Positions 1 through 7,552 of a DNA stretch of 12,001 nt are shown in pieces. Source of the stretch: an uncultured Clostridia bacterium (GTDB lineage: Bacteria; Bacillota; Clostridia; TANB77; CAG-508); the NCBI GenBank assembly GCA_947629995.1, contig CANRFX010000031.1:1-12001 (forward strand), given 5' to 3'. A program made the translations under genes and the position numbers. Position 1 is the stretch's first letter. Each line of letters opens with the position of its first letter. Below the pieces are notes generated by a model that was not told the DNA's origin, did not search any database, and saw only the letters and a program-made list of their open reading frames with translations.

Positions 1-2466
1 CTTCCAAAAGAAATGGCAGTTGAATTATTCAAACCATTTGTTATGAGAGAATTAGTAGGAAGAGGAATTGCACAAAACATTAAAAATGCAAAAAGAATGG
101 TAGAAAGATTAAGACCAGAAGTATGGGGAATCTTAGAAGACGTTATTAAAGACCACCCAGTTATGCTAAACCGTGCACCTACATTACATAGACTAGGAAT
201 TCAAAGTTTTGAACCAGTATTAGTAGAAGGAAGAGCAATAAAACTTCATCCATTAGTTTGTGAAGCATTTAATGCAGACTTCGACGGAGACCAAATGGCA
301 GTACATTTACCATTATCTCCAGAAGCACAAGCAGAATCAAGATATTTAATGTTATCAACAAACAACTTACTTAAACCACAAGATGGTAAACCAGTTGCAG
401 TACCAAGACTAGACATGATTTTAGGAAGTTATTACTTAACAATGGTTTTAGATGGAGAAAAAGGAGAAGGAAAATACTTCAAAGATCCAGAAGAAGCAAT
501 TATGGCATTTGAAAATAAAGATGTAGGAATACATGCTAAAATTAATGTTAGAATAACAAAAGAAATAAAAGGTGAATTAAAAAGCAAAAAAATTGAAACA
601 AGTGTTGGTAGAATTATCTTTAATAAAGGTATCCCACAAGATTTAGGATTTATTGATAGAAATAAAGATCCATTCCAATACGAAATAGACTTTCCAGTTA
701 TGAAAAAATCAATGGGAAATATCATCGAAAGAGTAATTAGAAAACATGGATTAGCTGAATCAGCACAAGTAATTGACTATATAAAAGCACTAGGATTTAA
801 ATATTCAACATTAGCTGGTATTACATTCTCTATGAGTGATGTGCAAGTACCACCAGCAAAGAAAAAGATATTAGAAGATGCTGATAAAAAAGTAGAAAAT
901 ATCAGAAAACAATATGCAAGAGGATTAATTACAAATAATGAAAGATACAATGCTGTTATAAATATATGGGAAGATGCAACAAAACAAGTAAGTAACGCAA
1001 TGGAAGATAACTTTGATGAATTAAACCCTATATATATGATGGTTAAATCAGGAGCCCGTGGTAATATAAATCAGTTAAGACAAATTGCAGGTATACGTGG
1101 ATTAATGGCAAGTACAACAGGTAAAGCAGTAGAAATACCAATTAAATCTTCTTTTGCAGAAGGATTAGATGCCTTAGAATACTTTATTTCAGCACACGGT
1201 GCTCGTAAAGGACTTTCAGATACAGCTTTAAGAACAGCAGACTCAGGATATTTAACAAGAAGATTAGTAGATGTTTCACAAGATATAATTGTAAGAGATG
1301 AAGATTGTGGAACAGACGAAGGAATTACTGTTTATGATATTAAAGATGGAAATCAAATAATTGAAAAAATGCAAGAAAGATTACTTGGAAGATTTCCATT
1401 AGAAGATGTATTTAATCCAGAAACCAAAGAACTAATTGTAGACAAAAACACCATGATAACAGAAAATATTGCAGAAGAAATTGTAAAAGCAGGAATTGAA
1501 AAGTTAAAAGTACGTTCTGTTTTAGGATGTCGTTCAAAACATGGTGTATGCCAAAAATGTTATGGTATGGGATTAGCACGTAGAGATTTAGTATCAATAG
1601 GAGAAGCAATTGGTATAATTGCTGCACAATCTATTGGTGAACCAGGAACACAGCTTACAATGAGAACAATTCACTCTGGTGGTGTTGCAGGTGTAGCAGA
1701 TATTACTCAAGGTCTTCCTAGAGTTGAAGAACTATTTGAAGCTAGAAAACCAAAAGGTTTAGCAATTATTACTGAAATAGATGGTAAAGTAAAAATAAAA
1801 GAAACTAAGAAGAAAAAAGAAGTAGTTGTTACTTCAAAAGATAATTCAAAAACATACACAATACCATTTGGTTCTAAAATGAAAGTAAAAGATGGTGATA
1901 TGGTAGAATCAGGAGATCCTTTAATTGAAGGTTCAATCAATCCATCTGAAATTTTAGAGATAAAAGGACCAGAAGGAGTATATGAATACCTAATTTCTGA
2001 AGTACAAAAAGTATATAGAAATCAAGGTGTTGATATTAATGACAAACACATAGAAGTAATTGGAAGACAAATGCTTAAAAAAGTTCGTGTTGAAGACAAT
2101 GCCGATACTGATATGTTCCCAGGTTCTTTAATTGACATGTATGAATTTGAAGAAAAGAACGAAGAGGCAAAAGCACAAGGAAAACGTCCTGCAACAGGAA
2201 GAAGAGTATTACTTGGTATTACAAAAGCATCTCTTGCAACTGATAGCTTCTTATCTGCAGCTTCTTTCCAGGAAACAACAAGAGTTCTTACAGAAGCAGC
2301 AATAAAAGGAAGAACAGACGATTTAATAGGACTAAAAGAAAATGTTATCATTGGTAAATTAATACCAGCAGGAACAGGAATGCAAAAATATCAAAATATT
2401 CATATCAATACAGAAAAAGAATTAGAACAAGTTGCAGAAAGCAAAGAAGAAGTACAAAATGTATAA
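1..2466 (+). CDS. rpoC: DNA-directed RNA polymerase subunit beta' (5'-truncated by the window)
   Basis: This is the C-terminal 821 residues of the RNA polymerase beta' subunit, the catalytic partner of beta. The reading frame is open from base 1, so the gene begins upstream; bacterial homologues of this type are about 1,150-1,200 residues. The catalytic Mg-binding motif NADFDGDQM is encoded at 271-297. The bridge-helix region (KSGARGNINQLRQIAGIRG, about 1048-1104) and the trigger-loop region (SAHGARKGLSDTALRTADSG, about 1189-1248) follow. The four zinc-binding cysteines are present: TGT at 1306, TGT at 1528, TGC at 1549 and TGT at 1558 (CRSKHGVCQKC). The C-terminal PAGTGMQKYQNI segment is typical, and the gene ends in a short acidic tail. 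No disruption is seen. In Bacillota rpoC normally follows rpoB; here it is the last gene of its transcription unit, closed by a terminator. Confidence 0.98.
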   Translation, partial: LPKEMAVELFKPFVMRELVGRGIAQNIKNAKRMVERLRPEVWGILEDVIKDHPVMLNRAPTLHRLGIQSFEPVLVEGRAIKLHPLVCEAFNADFDGDQMAVHLPLSPEAQAESRYLMLSTNNLLKPQDGKPVAVPRLDMILGSYYLTMVLDGEKGEGKYFKDPEEAIMAFENKDVGIHAKINVRITKEIKGELKSKKIETSVGRIIFNKGIPQDLGFIDRNKDPFQYEIDFPVMKKSMGNIIERVIRKHGLAESAQVIDYIKALGFKYSTLAGITFSMSDVQVPPAKKKILEDADKKVENIRKQYARGLITNNERYNAVINIWEDATKQVSNAMEDNFDELNPIYMMVKSGARGNINQLRQIAGIRGLMASTTGKAVEIPIKSSFAEGLDALEYFISAHGARKGLSDTALRTADSGYLTRRLVDVSQDIIVRDEDCGTDEGITVYDIKDGNQIIEKMQERLLGRFPLEDVFNPETKELIVDKNTMITENIAEEIVKAGIEKLKVRSVLGCRSKHGVCQKCYGMGLARRDLVSIGEAIGIIAAQSIGEPGTQLTMRTIHSGGVAGVADITQGLPRVEELFEARKPKGLAIITEIDGKVKIKETKKKKEVVVTSKDNSKTYTIPFGSKMKVKDGDMVESGDPLIEGSINPSEILEIKGPEGVYEYLISEVQKVYRNQGVDINDKHIEVIGRQMLKKVRVEDNADTDMFPGSLIDMYEFEEKNEEAKAQGKRPATGRRVLLGITKASLATDSFLSAASFQETTRVLTEAAIKGRTDDLIGLKENVIIGKLIPAGTGMQKYQNIHINTEKELEQVAESKEEVQNV

Positions 2467-2530
2467 TTTAAAAGAGTCTTACAAGGATTATCCTTTAAGG
2501 CTCTTTTAAAGCTTTTTAAAAGCTTTTTTT
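2467..2530 (+). terminator. Intrinsic terminator after rpoC
   Basis: A long hairpin begins right after the rpoC stop. The arm at 2467-2480 (TTTAAAAGAGTCTT) pairs with 2497-2510 (AAGGCTCTTTTAAA) over 14 bp with one G-U pair. A nested AAGGA/TCCTT stem lies in its loop. A second, smaller AAAGC/GCTTT hairpin overlaps its foot and runs into the T tract at 2524-2530. The structure should separate rpoC from the gdpP operon. Confidence 0.85.
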
Positions 2531-2531
2531 C

Positions 2532-2560
2532 TTGACAAATAAGCCATTTATTAGTAAAAT
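2532..2560 (+). promoter_or_regulatory. Sigma-A-type promoter of the gdpP-rplI-dnaB operon
   Basis: A perfect -35 box TTGACA (2532-2537) is separated by 17 bases from a -10 box TAAAAT (2555-2560). It starts just after the T tract of the rpoC terminator. The distance to the gdpP ATG is about 30 bases, leaving a short leader with the RBS AAGGAGA (2577-2583). A TATAAT at 2560-2565 is also present but is 22 bases from the -35 box. Confidence 0.7.
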
Positions 2561-2590
2561 ATAATAGAATAAATGTAAGGAGAAAAATGA

Positions 2591-4612
2591 ATGCAAAATA
2601 ATAATAGAAAAGTTTTAGATACAATAGTAGTATCAAAAACAAAAATATATTTAGCAATTATATTTGTACTATTAGTCTTTATTTGTATTGAAAATAGGTA
2701 TTTAATTATACCTTCTATTTTAGTTTTCTTTTTAATTTCATTATATAGTTATTATACAAATAACAAAAGAAAAAGTGAATTATCAGAAACATTGCAAGAA
2801 TTAACACTAACAGCTGATTCTGCTGCAAAAACAAGTTTAATTAACTCACCATTTCCATTAATTATATTAGAATCAAATGGAAATGTAGTTTGGAAAAGTT
2901 CAAAATTTTCGTCTGAATTTGCAAATGTTGATATAACAAACTATATAGAGGAATTAACAAACGATATAAAAAATGAAATAAATAAAAGAGAAAAAAACGG
3001 AAATAAAGATATTTTAAAACAAATAGAAATTGGTAAAAAAACATATAAAATAGTTGGAAAATATGCAAAAACAAAGAAAAATAAAAATGATTATATGGTA
3101 ATATTATATTTTATTGATGATACAGAAAATATAAAATTACAAAAAGAATATAAAGATTCAAAATCTTGTGTTGCTATAATAATGGTAGACAATTATGAAG
3201 AAACAATGCAAAGATTAGAAAGTGAAGAAAAACCACAAGCTATTGCAAAAATTGACCAAATTATTTATGAATGGACAAATGAAACAAATGGTGTATTAAT
3301 AAAAACAGAAAAAGATAAATACGTGTATTTATTTGAACAAAGATACTTAGAAAAAGTAAAAGAAGACAAATTTAGTATATTAGATAAAATTAAAGAAATA
3401 GATATAAAAGAAAATGTTCAATTCACTTTAAGCATAGCTGTTTCTAATAATGGAAACACAGACAAAGAAAAATATAAATCAGCACAAGATGCAATGGATA
3501 TAGTTTTAGGGCGTGGTGGAGACCAAGCTGTAATTCGTGAAAATGATATTTACAAGTTCTTTGGTGGTAGAGCAGAAGAAGTAGAAAAGAGAACTAAAGT
3601 AAAAGCAAGAGTTGTAGCACAGGCATTAGAAAATCTAATTAAAGAATCAAAAAAAGTAATGATAATGGGACATAAAAACCCAGATATGGACTCAGTTGGA
3701 GCAAGTCTAGGTATATACCGTTTAGCAAAAAGCTTAGGAAAAAATGCATATATTATAATGGATATAAATAATGCTAATTTAGAAGCCTTTAGAACTTCAA
3801 TTGAAAAAGACGAAGAATATGAAGACGTTGTTATAAATAAAGAAGTTGCTTTAGAAAATATTGATGAAGGTACTCTATTAGTAGTGGTAGATACACATAA
3901 ATTAAGTTATGTGGAAGCACCAGAATTAATAGAAAAAATAGACGAAATAGTAATTGTTGATCATCATAGAAGAAGTGAAGATTTTATTGAAAAAGCAACT
4001 CTTACCTTTCAAGAAGTATATGCTTCATCTGCATCAGAACTTGTAACAGAACTTTTACAATATGTAAAAAAACAAGTAGAATTAAAAACAATAGAAGCAG
4101 AAAGTTTATATGCAGGAATCATGATGGATACGAAAAACTTTACATTTAAAACAGGAGTAAGAACTTTTGAGGCAGCAGCATATTTGCGTAAATGTGGAGT
4201 AGATATTATCCGTGTTAAAAAATGGTTCCAAAGTGATTTACAAAGTTTCAACAAAATTGCAGAAATTGTAGGAAAAGCAGAAATAATTAATGATACCATA
4301 GCAATATCAACTTATGAGGAAGAATCAAAAGATGTTAATTTAGTATGTGCTAAAGCAGCAGACGAATTGCTTACAATTAGCAATATAACAGCTTCTTTTG
4401 TAATAGGACAATTAGATGATAAAGTATGTATTAGTGGGCGTTCAATTGGAGATATTAATGTACAAATAATATTAGAAAAATTAGGTGGGGGAGGTCATAT
4501 AACCCTTGCAGGTGCACAAATAGAAGGAGTAACAATTGAACAAGCAAAACAAGAATTAATTAATAGAATTAATGAATATTTTTCAGAAATTGAAAGGAGA
4601 ACTTACGGATAA
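2591..4612 (+). CDS. gdpP: Cyclic-di-AMP phosphodiesterase, GdpP/DHH family
   Basis: This 673-residue membrane-anchored enzyme hydrolyses the second messenger c-di-AMP to pApA, so it influences potassium and osmotic balance and cell-wall stress responses. Domain order matches GdpP: two membrane helices (about 17-34 and 37-55), a PAS-like region (about 80-180), a degenerate GGDEF domain (about 190-320, ending near LGRGGDQAVI), then the DHH and DHHA1 domains. The metal-binding DHH motifs are intact: GHKNPDMDS (360-368), VVVDTHK (431-437), VIVDHHR (454-460) and MMDTKNF (511-517), followed by GGGGH (632-636) in DHHA1. The length matches the family (about 650-680). The start is set by AAGGAGA seven bases upstream; the ATG at 2587 is in another frame and stops after four codons. 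The stop codon abuts the rplI ATG, so the two are co-transcribed. Confidence 0.95.
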   Translation: MQNNNRKVLDTIVVSKTKIYLAIIFVLLVFICIENRYLIIPSILVFFLISLYSYYTNNKRKSELSETLQELTLTADSAAKTSLINSPFPLIILESNGNVVWKSSKFSSEFANVDITNYIEELTNDIKNEINKREKNGNKDILKQIEIGKKTYKIVGKYAKTKKNKNDYMVILYFIDDTENIKLQKEYKDSKSCVAIIMVDNYEETMQRLESEEKPQAIAKIDQIIYEWTNETNGVLIKTEKDKYVYLFEQRYLEKVKEDKFSILDKIKEIDIKENVQFTLSIAVSNNGNTDKEKYKSAQDAMDIVLGRGGDQAVIRENDIYKFFGGRAEEVEKRTKVKARVVAQALENLIKESKKVMIMGHKNPDMDSVGASLGIYRLAKSLGKNAYIIMDINNANLEAFRTSIEKDEEYEDVVINKEVALENIDEGTLLVVVDTHKLSYVEAPELIEKIDEIVIVDHHRRSEDFIEKATLTFQEVYASSASELVTELLQYVKKQVELKTIEAESLYAGIMMDTKNFTFKTGVRTFEAAAYLRKCGVDIIRVKKWFQSDLQSFNKIAEIVGKAEIINDTIAISTYEEESKDVNLVCAKAADELLTISNITASFVIGQLDDKVCISGRSIGDINVQIILEKLGGGGHITLAGAQIEGVTIEQAKQELINRINEYFSEIERRTYG

Positions 4613-5131
4613 ATGAAAGTGATTTTAAAAGCAGATATAAAAGGAGTAGGAAAAAAAGGAGAAATAATAAATGCTTCAGATGGATATGCAAGAAATTTTT
4701 TATTTCCTAAAAATTTAGCAGTAAAAGCAAATAATGAAAATATGCTTGAATTAAAAGCAAAACAAGACTCTGTAAAATACCAAAAAGAGCAAGAAAAAGA
4801 AAAAGCAAAGCAAATAGCAAATAAGCTATCAAAAATATTATTAAAAATAAAAGTAAAAGCCGGAGAAAACGGAAAAATATTTGGAGGAGTATCAGCAAAA
4901 GAAATTGCGCAAGAACTTGAAAATCAATATAAAATAACAGTAGACAAGAAGAAAATAGACTTAAAAGAAACCATAAAAACATTAGGCGAGCAAACAATAG
5001 AAATAAAATTATATGAAGGAGTAATAGGCAAAATAAAAATAATTGTCATCGGGTGTCATCGGGGACGGAGCAATTTGACAATATTGTCATTGGGGACGGA
5101 GCATTTTGACAATTTTTGCTATTATTGTTGA
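4613..5131 (+). CDS. rplI: 50S ribosomal protein L9 with a repeat-derived C-terminal tail
   Basis: L9 binds 23S rRNA near the L1 stalk and helps maintain reading-frame fidelity. The N-terminal domain is canonical (MKVILKADIKGVGKKGEI, then GYARNFLFPKNLAVKA at about 25-39). It is followed by a long Lys/Glu-rich connecting helix (about 41-77) and a C-terminal domain with AGENGKIFGGVSAKEIA (83-99). The conserved fold ends near KIKIIV (140-145), about where L9 normally stops (around 148 residues). The last 27 residues, from IGCHRGRSN to FCYYC, are encoded largely by REP-like repeats at 5042-5113, which replace the usual stop and carry the frame on to a TGA at 5129. The start directly follows the gdpP stop, with the RBS AAGGAG (4594-4599) inside gdpP. 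dnaB begins 40 bases downstream. The identity is certain; whether the tail is made and tolerated is inferred. Confidence 0.95.
   Translation: MKVILKADIKGVGKKGEIINASDGYARNFLFPKNLAVKANNENMLELKAKQDSVKYQKEQEKEKAKQIANKLSKILLKIKVKAGENGKIFGGVSAKEIAQELENQYKITVDKKKIDLKETIKTLGEQTIEIKLYEGVIGKIKIIVIGCHRGRSNLTILSLGTEHFDNFCYYC
5042..5113 (+). repeat. REP-like repeat cluster 1 (inside the 3' end of rplI)
   Basis: Two complete copies and one truncated head lie in the same orientation. A truncated head (ATTGTCATCGGG) is at 5042-5053. A full but slightly variant copy at 5054-5082 contains GGGGACGGAGC and ends TTGACAAT. A full copy at 5083-5113 starts ATTGTCATTGGGG and ends CATTTTGACAAT. The ends ATTGTCA and TGACAAT are exact inverted repeats, so single-stranded copies can form a 7-bp stem. 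The 5083-5113 copy is identical, in reverse complement, to the tilS copy at 7689-7719. A decayed third copy (ATTGTTGAGAACGGAACATTT...) may follow at 5124-5149. Confidence 0.9.
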
Positions 5132-5157
5132 GAACGGAACATTTAAAATAAAAAGAA

Positions 5158-5174
5158 AGGTAGAATTAACAATG
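5158..5174 (+). promoter_or_regulatory. RBS and start codon choice for dnaB
   Basis: AAAGAAAGG ends at 5160, eleven bases before the ATG at 5172. The frame is also open upstream to a TTG at 5106. That TTG lies inside the REP copy, has no Shine-Dalgarno sequence, and would add 22 residues unrelated to DnaB, so 5172 is preferred. Confidence 0.7.
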
Positions 5175-6506
5175 GAACTAAGAAAAGTACCACCACATGA
5201 TATAGAAGCAGAGCAAGCAATAATTGGAAGTATGTTGACAGACAAAGATGCTGTAATTGCAAGTATTGAAGTATTAAAAGAAGATGACTTTTATCGTGAA
5301 GATAACAGAGCTATTTATTCTGCCATTTTAAATCTATATAATCGAGCAGAGCCAGTTGATATTATTACAGTAAAAGCTGAATTAGAATCTATGGGAAAAT
5401 TTGAACAAGTAGGTGGATTGGAATATTTAGCAGAACTTCCTGAAAAGGTTCCTACTACTGCAAATGCTAATAAGTATATAAAAATAGTGGAGGAAAAATC
5501 ACTATTACGAAATTTAATTCAGACAGCAAATGAAATTATTGATTCGGGTTATGATCCAACAGAAGAAGTAGAAGACATCATGGAAAGTGCAGAAAAGAAA
5601 ATTTTTAATATTATGCAAGGTAAAAATCAAAAGGGTGTTACACCAATTAAAGATGTTTTAGTAGATAGTTTTACACAATTGGAGGAATTATATAACAGAA
5701 AACAGCATGTAACAGGTGTTCCATCTGGATTTCCGGAATTAGATCAAAGAACTGCTGGATTTCAAAAATCAGATTTGATACTAATTGCAGCAAGACCTGC
5801 TATGGGAAAATCAGCATTTGCTTTAAATATTGCAACATATGCAGCAGTCAATGCTAAAGTGCCAGTTGCAATATTTAGCTTAGAAATGTCAAAAGAGCAA
5901 ATGGTAAATAGAATTTTGTGTAGCGAAGCAATGGTAGATAGTAATAAAATAAGAACAGGAAAATTAGAAGACGATGACTGGGCAAAATTGGCAGGTAGTA
6001 TAGGACCATTATCAGAAGCAGAAATTTACATAGATGATACACCAGGGATATCTGTTATGGAAATAAGGGCAAAATGTAGAAAATTGAAATTAGAAAAAAA
6101 TATAGGAATGGTTGTAATTGATTATTTGCAGTTAATTCAAGGAAATAACAGAAGAAATGGAAGCCGTGAACAAGAAATATCAGAAATTAGCCGATCTTTA
6201 AAAATGCTAGCGAAAGAAATTAATGTACCAGTAATTGCACTATCACAATTATCAAGAGCAGTAGAGCAAAGACAAGACCATAGGCCAATGTTATCTGACT
6301 TACGTGAATCAGGAGCAATAGAACAAGATGCTGATATTGTAATGTTTTTATATAGGGATGATTATTATAACAAAGAATCAAGTAAAAAAGATATAGCAGA
6401 AGTAATAATTGCAAAGCATAGATCAGGATCTTTAGGAACAGTAGACTTATTGTGGATGGCAAGTTACACAAAATTTGCAAATTGGGAAAAAAGGTTTGAT
6501 GACTAA
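5172..6506 (+). CDS. dnaB: Replicative DNA helicase DnaB (DnaC in Bacillus naming)
   Basis: This is the hexameric 5'-3' helicase that unwinds DNA at the replication fork and recruits primase. The 444-residue product is close to the usual 440-460. The N-terminal domain begins with the typical PPHDIEAEQAIIGSML (8-22). The RecA-like C-terminal ATPase carries the Walker A motif ARPAMGKS (207-214), the Walker B motif VVIDYLQLI (314-322), the sensor-like PVIALSQLSR (353-362), SDLRESGAIEQDAD (375-388) and the arginine-finger segment KHRSGSLGTVDL (415-426). No intein is present. It is third in the operon after gdpP and rplI, a common Bacillota arrangement linking c-di-AMP turnover, translation and replication genes. 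The TAA stop is immediately followed by REP cluster 2 at 6507, so the insertion sits at the gene boundary without altering the protein. Confidence 0.97.
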   Translation: MELRKVPPHDIEAEQAIIGSMLTDKDAVIASIEVLKEDDFYREDNRAIYSAILNLYNRAEPVDIITVKAELESMGKFEQVGGLEYLAELPEKVPTTANANKYIKIVEEKSLLRNLIQTANEIIDSGYDPTEEVEDIMESAEKKIFNIMQGKNQKGVTPIKDVLVDSFTQLEELYNRKQHVTGVPSGFPELDQRTAGFQKSDLILIAARPAMGKSAFALNIATYAAVNAKVPVAIFSLEMSKEQMVNRILCSEAMVDSNKIRTGKLEDDDWAKLAGSIGPLSEAEIYIDDTPGISVMEIRAKCRKLKLEKNIGMVVIDYLQLIQGNNRRNGSREQEISEISRSLKMLAKEINVPVIALSQLSRAVEQRQDHRPMLSDLRESGAIEQDADIVMFLYRDDYYNKESSKKDIAEVIIAKHRSGSLGTVDLLWMASYTKFANWEKRFDD

Positions 6507-6558
6507 ATTGTCGCTGGGTTGTCGTTGGGTGTCGTTGGGGACGGAGCATTTTGACAAT
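6507..6558 (+). repeat. REP-like repeat cluster 2 (abutting the dnaB stop)
   Basis: This is the same repeat family and orientation as cluster 1. Two truncated heads (ATTGTCGCTGGGT at 6507-6519 and TGTCGTTGGGT at 6520-6530, sharing the T at 6530 with the next unit) precede a nearly complete copy at 6530-6558 (TGTCGTTGGGGACGGAGC through TTTTGACAAT). This copy has the GTCGTTGGGG variant. Its reverse complement is identical over 29 bp to the third tilS copy (7773-7801), so these two copies flank the transposase gene as perfect inverted repeats. A weak further resemblance (ATTGTTATGGGGGA, 6561-6574) could be a decayed head. Confidence 0.9.
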
Positions 6559-6649
6559 AAATTGTTATGGGGGATATCATTAGTATTGTTAATATTGTTG
6601 ATATAAACAAAACTTTATGATAACGGAATGGAAGATGAATAAAAAAATC

Positions 6650-6669
6650 ATGTTTTATGCATAAAACAT
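6650..6669. repeat. 20-bp perfect palindrome upstream of the RAYT gene
   Basis: ATGTTTTATG followed directly by its exact reverse complement CATAAAACAT gives a loop-free 20-bp palindrome, centred 50 bases before the transposase ATG. The form is that of a dimer-binding operator; it has no T tract and so is not a terminator. The rest of 6559-6709 holds no ORF. Possible weak promoter elements are TTGACA at 6551-6556 (from the repeat) with TATCAT at 6575-6580, or TTGTTG at 6595-6600 with TATGAT at 6616-6621. Confidence 0.6.
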
Positions 6670-6709
6670 AATAAGGGGCAAAAATTAAAAACAGTAGGAG
6701 GTATTTATT

Positions 6710-7474
6710 ATGAGTAGAACTTCAAGGGATAATATGAAAAATTCATCTTTTTTTCATATTATGGTTCAAGGAATTAACAAAGAATATATATTCAACAAAC
6801 AAGATGACAAAGATGAGTATATCAAATTAATTAAAAAAAATAGCAATGGAATAGAAATCATAGCATATTGTATTATGGACAACCATGCGCATATATTAGC
6901 CCAAGCAGATGAAATTACTAATTTAGAAACGTTCATGAGAAAATCAAATACAAATTATGCAGTATACTATAATAGAAAAAATGAAAGAGTAGGGTATGTT
7001 TTTAGAGATAGATATAAGTTGCAACCAATAAAAAACATAAAACATTTATATTTATGTATTGAATACATTCACGATAATCCAATAAAGGCTTTTATTTGCA
7101 AGAATAAAGAGGAATATAAGTTTTCTAGTTATACTGAAATTTATGGAACAGACGTAACGAAAATTCAAGATAAATTAGAAAAAATATTACATCAAAGTGC
7201 AATTCAAATAAATGATATTCAAAATGAAAATGAAGAATTTAAATTTATGGAATTTGAAAAAGAGGACAAAAATAATATATGTGAAAAAATTATTTGTGAT
7301 TTTTTGCAAGACGAGAGATTGGACATAAATCAGATTAAAGAAGATATTATGCAACTTGCAAAGCTAGTTAAAATTTTACATGATATGAATGGAATATCAT
7401 ATAAAATGATGGAAAAATATTTAAAGATAAGTAGGGAAAAATTAAGAAAAATATCTATAAATCAAAGAAATTAA
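6710..7474 (+). CDS. REP-associated tyrosine transposase (RAYT, Y1/HUH family)
   Basis: This is a 254-residue single-strand DNA transposase-like protein of the IS200/REP family. The N-terminal FFHIMVQGINKEYIF (14-28) matches the usual start of this fold. The metal-binding HUH motif is HAH (59-61, in YCIMDNHAHILAQ). The segment GYVFRDRYK (95-103) and the helix CIEYIHDNPIKA (116-127) follow, the latter containing the likely nucleophile Tyr119; YKFSSY (136-141) is also typical. The C-terminal part (about 195-250) is helical and ends in an HTH-like segment (NGISYKMMEKYLKISREKL). All key residues are present, so it looks intact. A strong RBS (TAGGAGGT, 6695-6702) precedes the ATG. It lies between dnaB and tilS, with REP-like clusters on both sides in opposite orientation. 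This is the arrangement expected of a RAYT and its cognate repeats. Whether it acts on them is inferred. Confidence 0.9.
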   Translation: MSRTSRDNMKNSSFFHIMVQGINKEYIFNKQDDKDEYIKLIKKNSNGIEIIAYCIMDNHAHILAQADEITNLETFMRKSNTNYAVYYNRKNERVGYVFRDRYKLQPIKNIKHLYLCIEYIHDNPIKAFICKNKEEYKFSSYTEIYGTDVTKIQDKLEKILHQSAIQINDIQNENEEFKFMEFEKEDKNNICEKIICDFLQDERLDINQIKEDIMQLAKLVKILHDMNGISYKMMEKYLKISREKLRKISINQRN

Positions 7475-7530
7475 TGTAGTGTTATGAAAAGTAAAATTCA
7501 AAATAAAAAATTCATAATTGAAGTAAGCAA

Positions 7531-7552
7531 AAAAGGGGGAAAACTCAAAATG
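7531..7552 (+). promoter_or_regulatory. RBS and start codon choice for tilS
   Basis: AAAAGGGGGA (7531-7540) lies about ten bases upstream of the ATG at 7550, which gives the canonical TilS N-terminus (MQNLEEKVKNTIKKYNLIEEGDK). The in-frame ATG at 7484 would add 22 Lys-rich residues without a clear Shine-Dalgarno sequence and is less likely. Confidence 0.65.

Noticed and set aside
2022..2351. Minus-strand ORFs within rpoC, dnaB and ftsH
   Set aside because: They are shadows of AT-rich codon usage on the opposite strand, lack RBSs and give low-complexity hydrophobic products.
2532..2565. TTGACA paired with the perfect TATAAT at 2560
   Set aside because: The 22-base spacer is too long for a sigma-A promoter; TAAAAT at 2555 has the optimal 17-base spacer.
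5106..5171. Upstream TTG start giving DnaB 22 extra residues
   Set aside because: The TTG lies in a REP-like copy, has no Shine-Dalgarno sequence, and the added residues are not DnaB-like; the ATG at 5172 gives the canonical N-terminus.
6559..6709. Small gene in the dnaB-RAYT gap
   Set aside because: Only very short frames occur (for example an ATG giving four codons); no RBS-linked ORF is present before 6710.
7484..7549. Upstream ATG for tilS
   Set aside because: There is no clear RBS and the extra residues are Lys-rich and unlike TilS; the ATG at 7550 has a G-rich RBS and the standard N-terminus.
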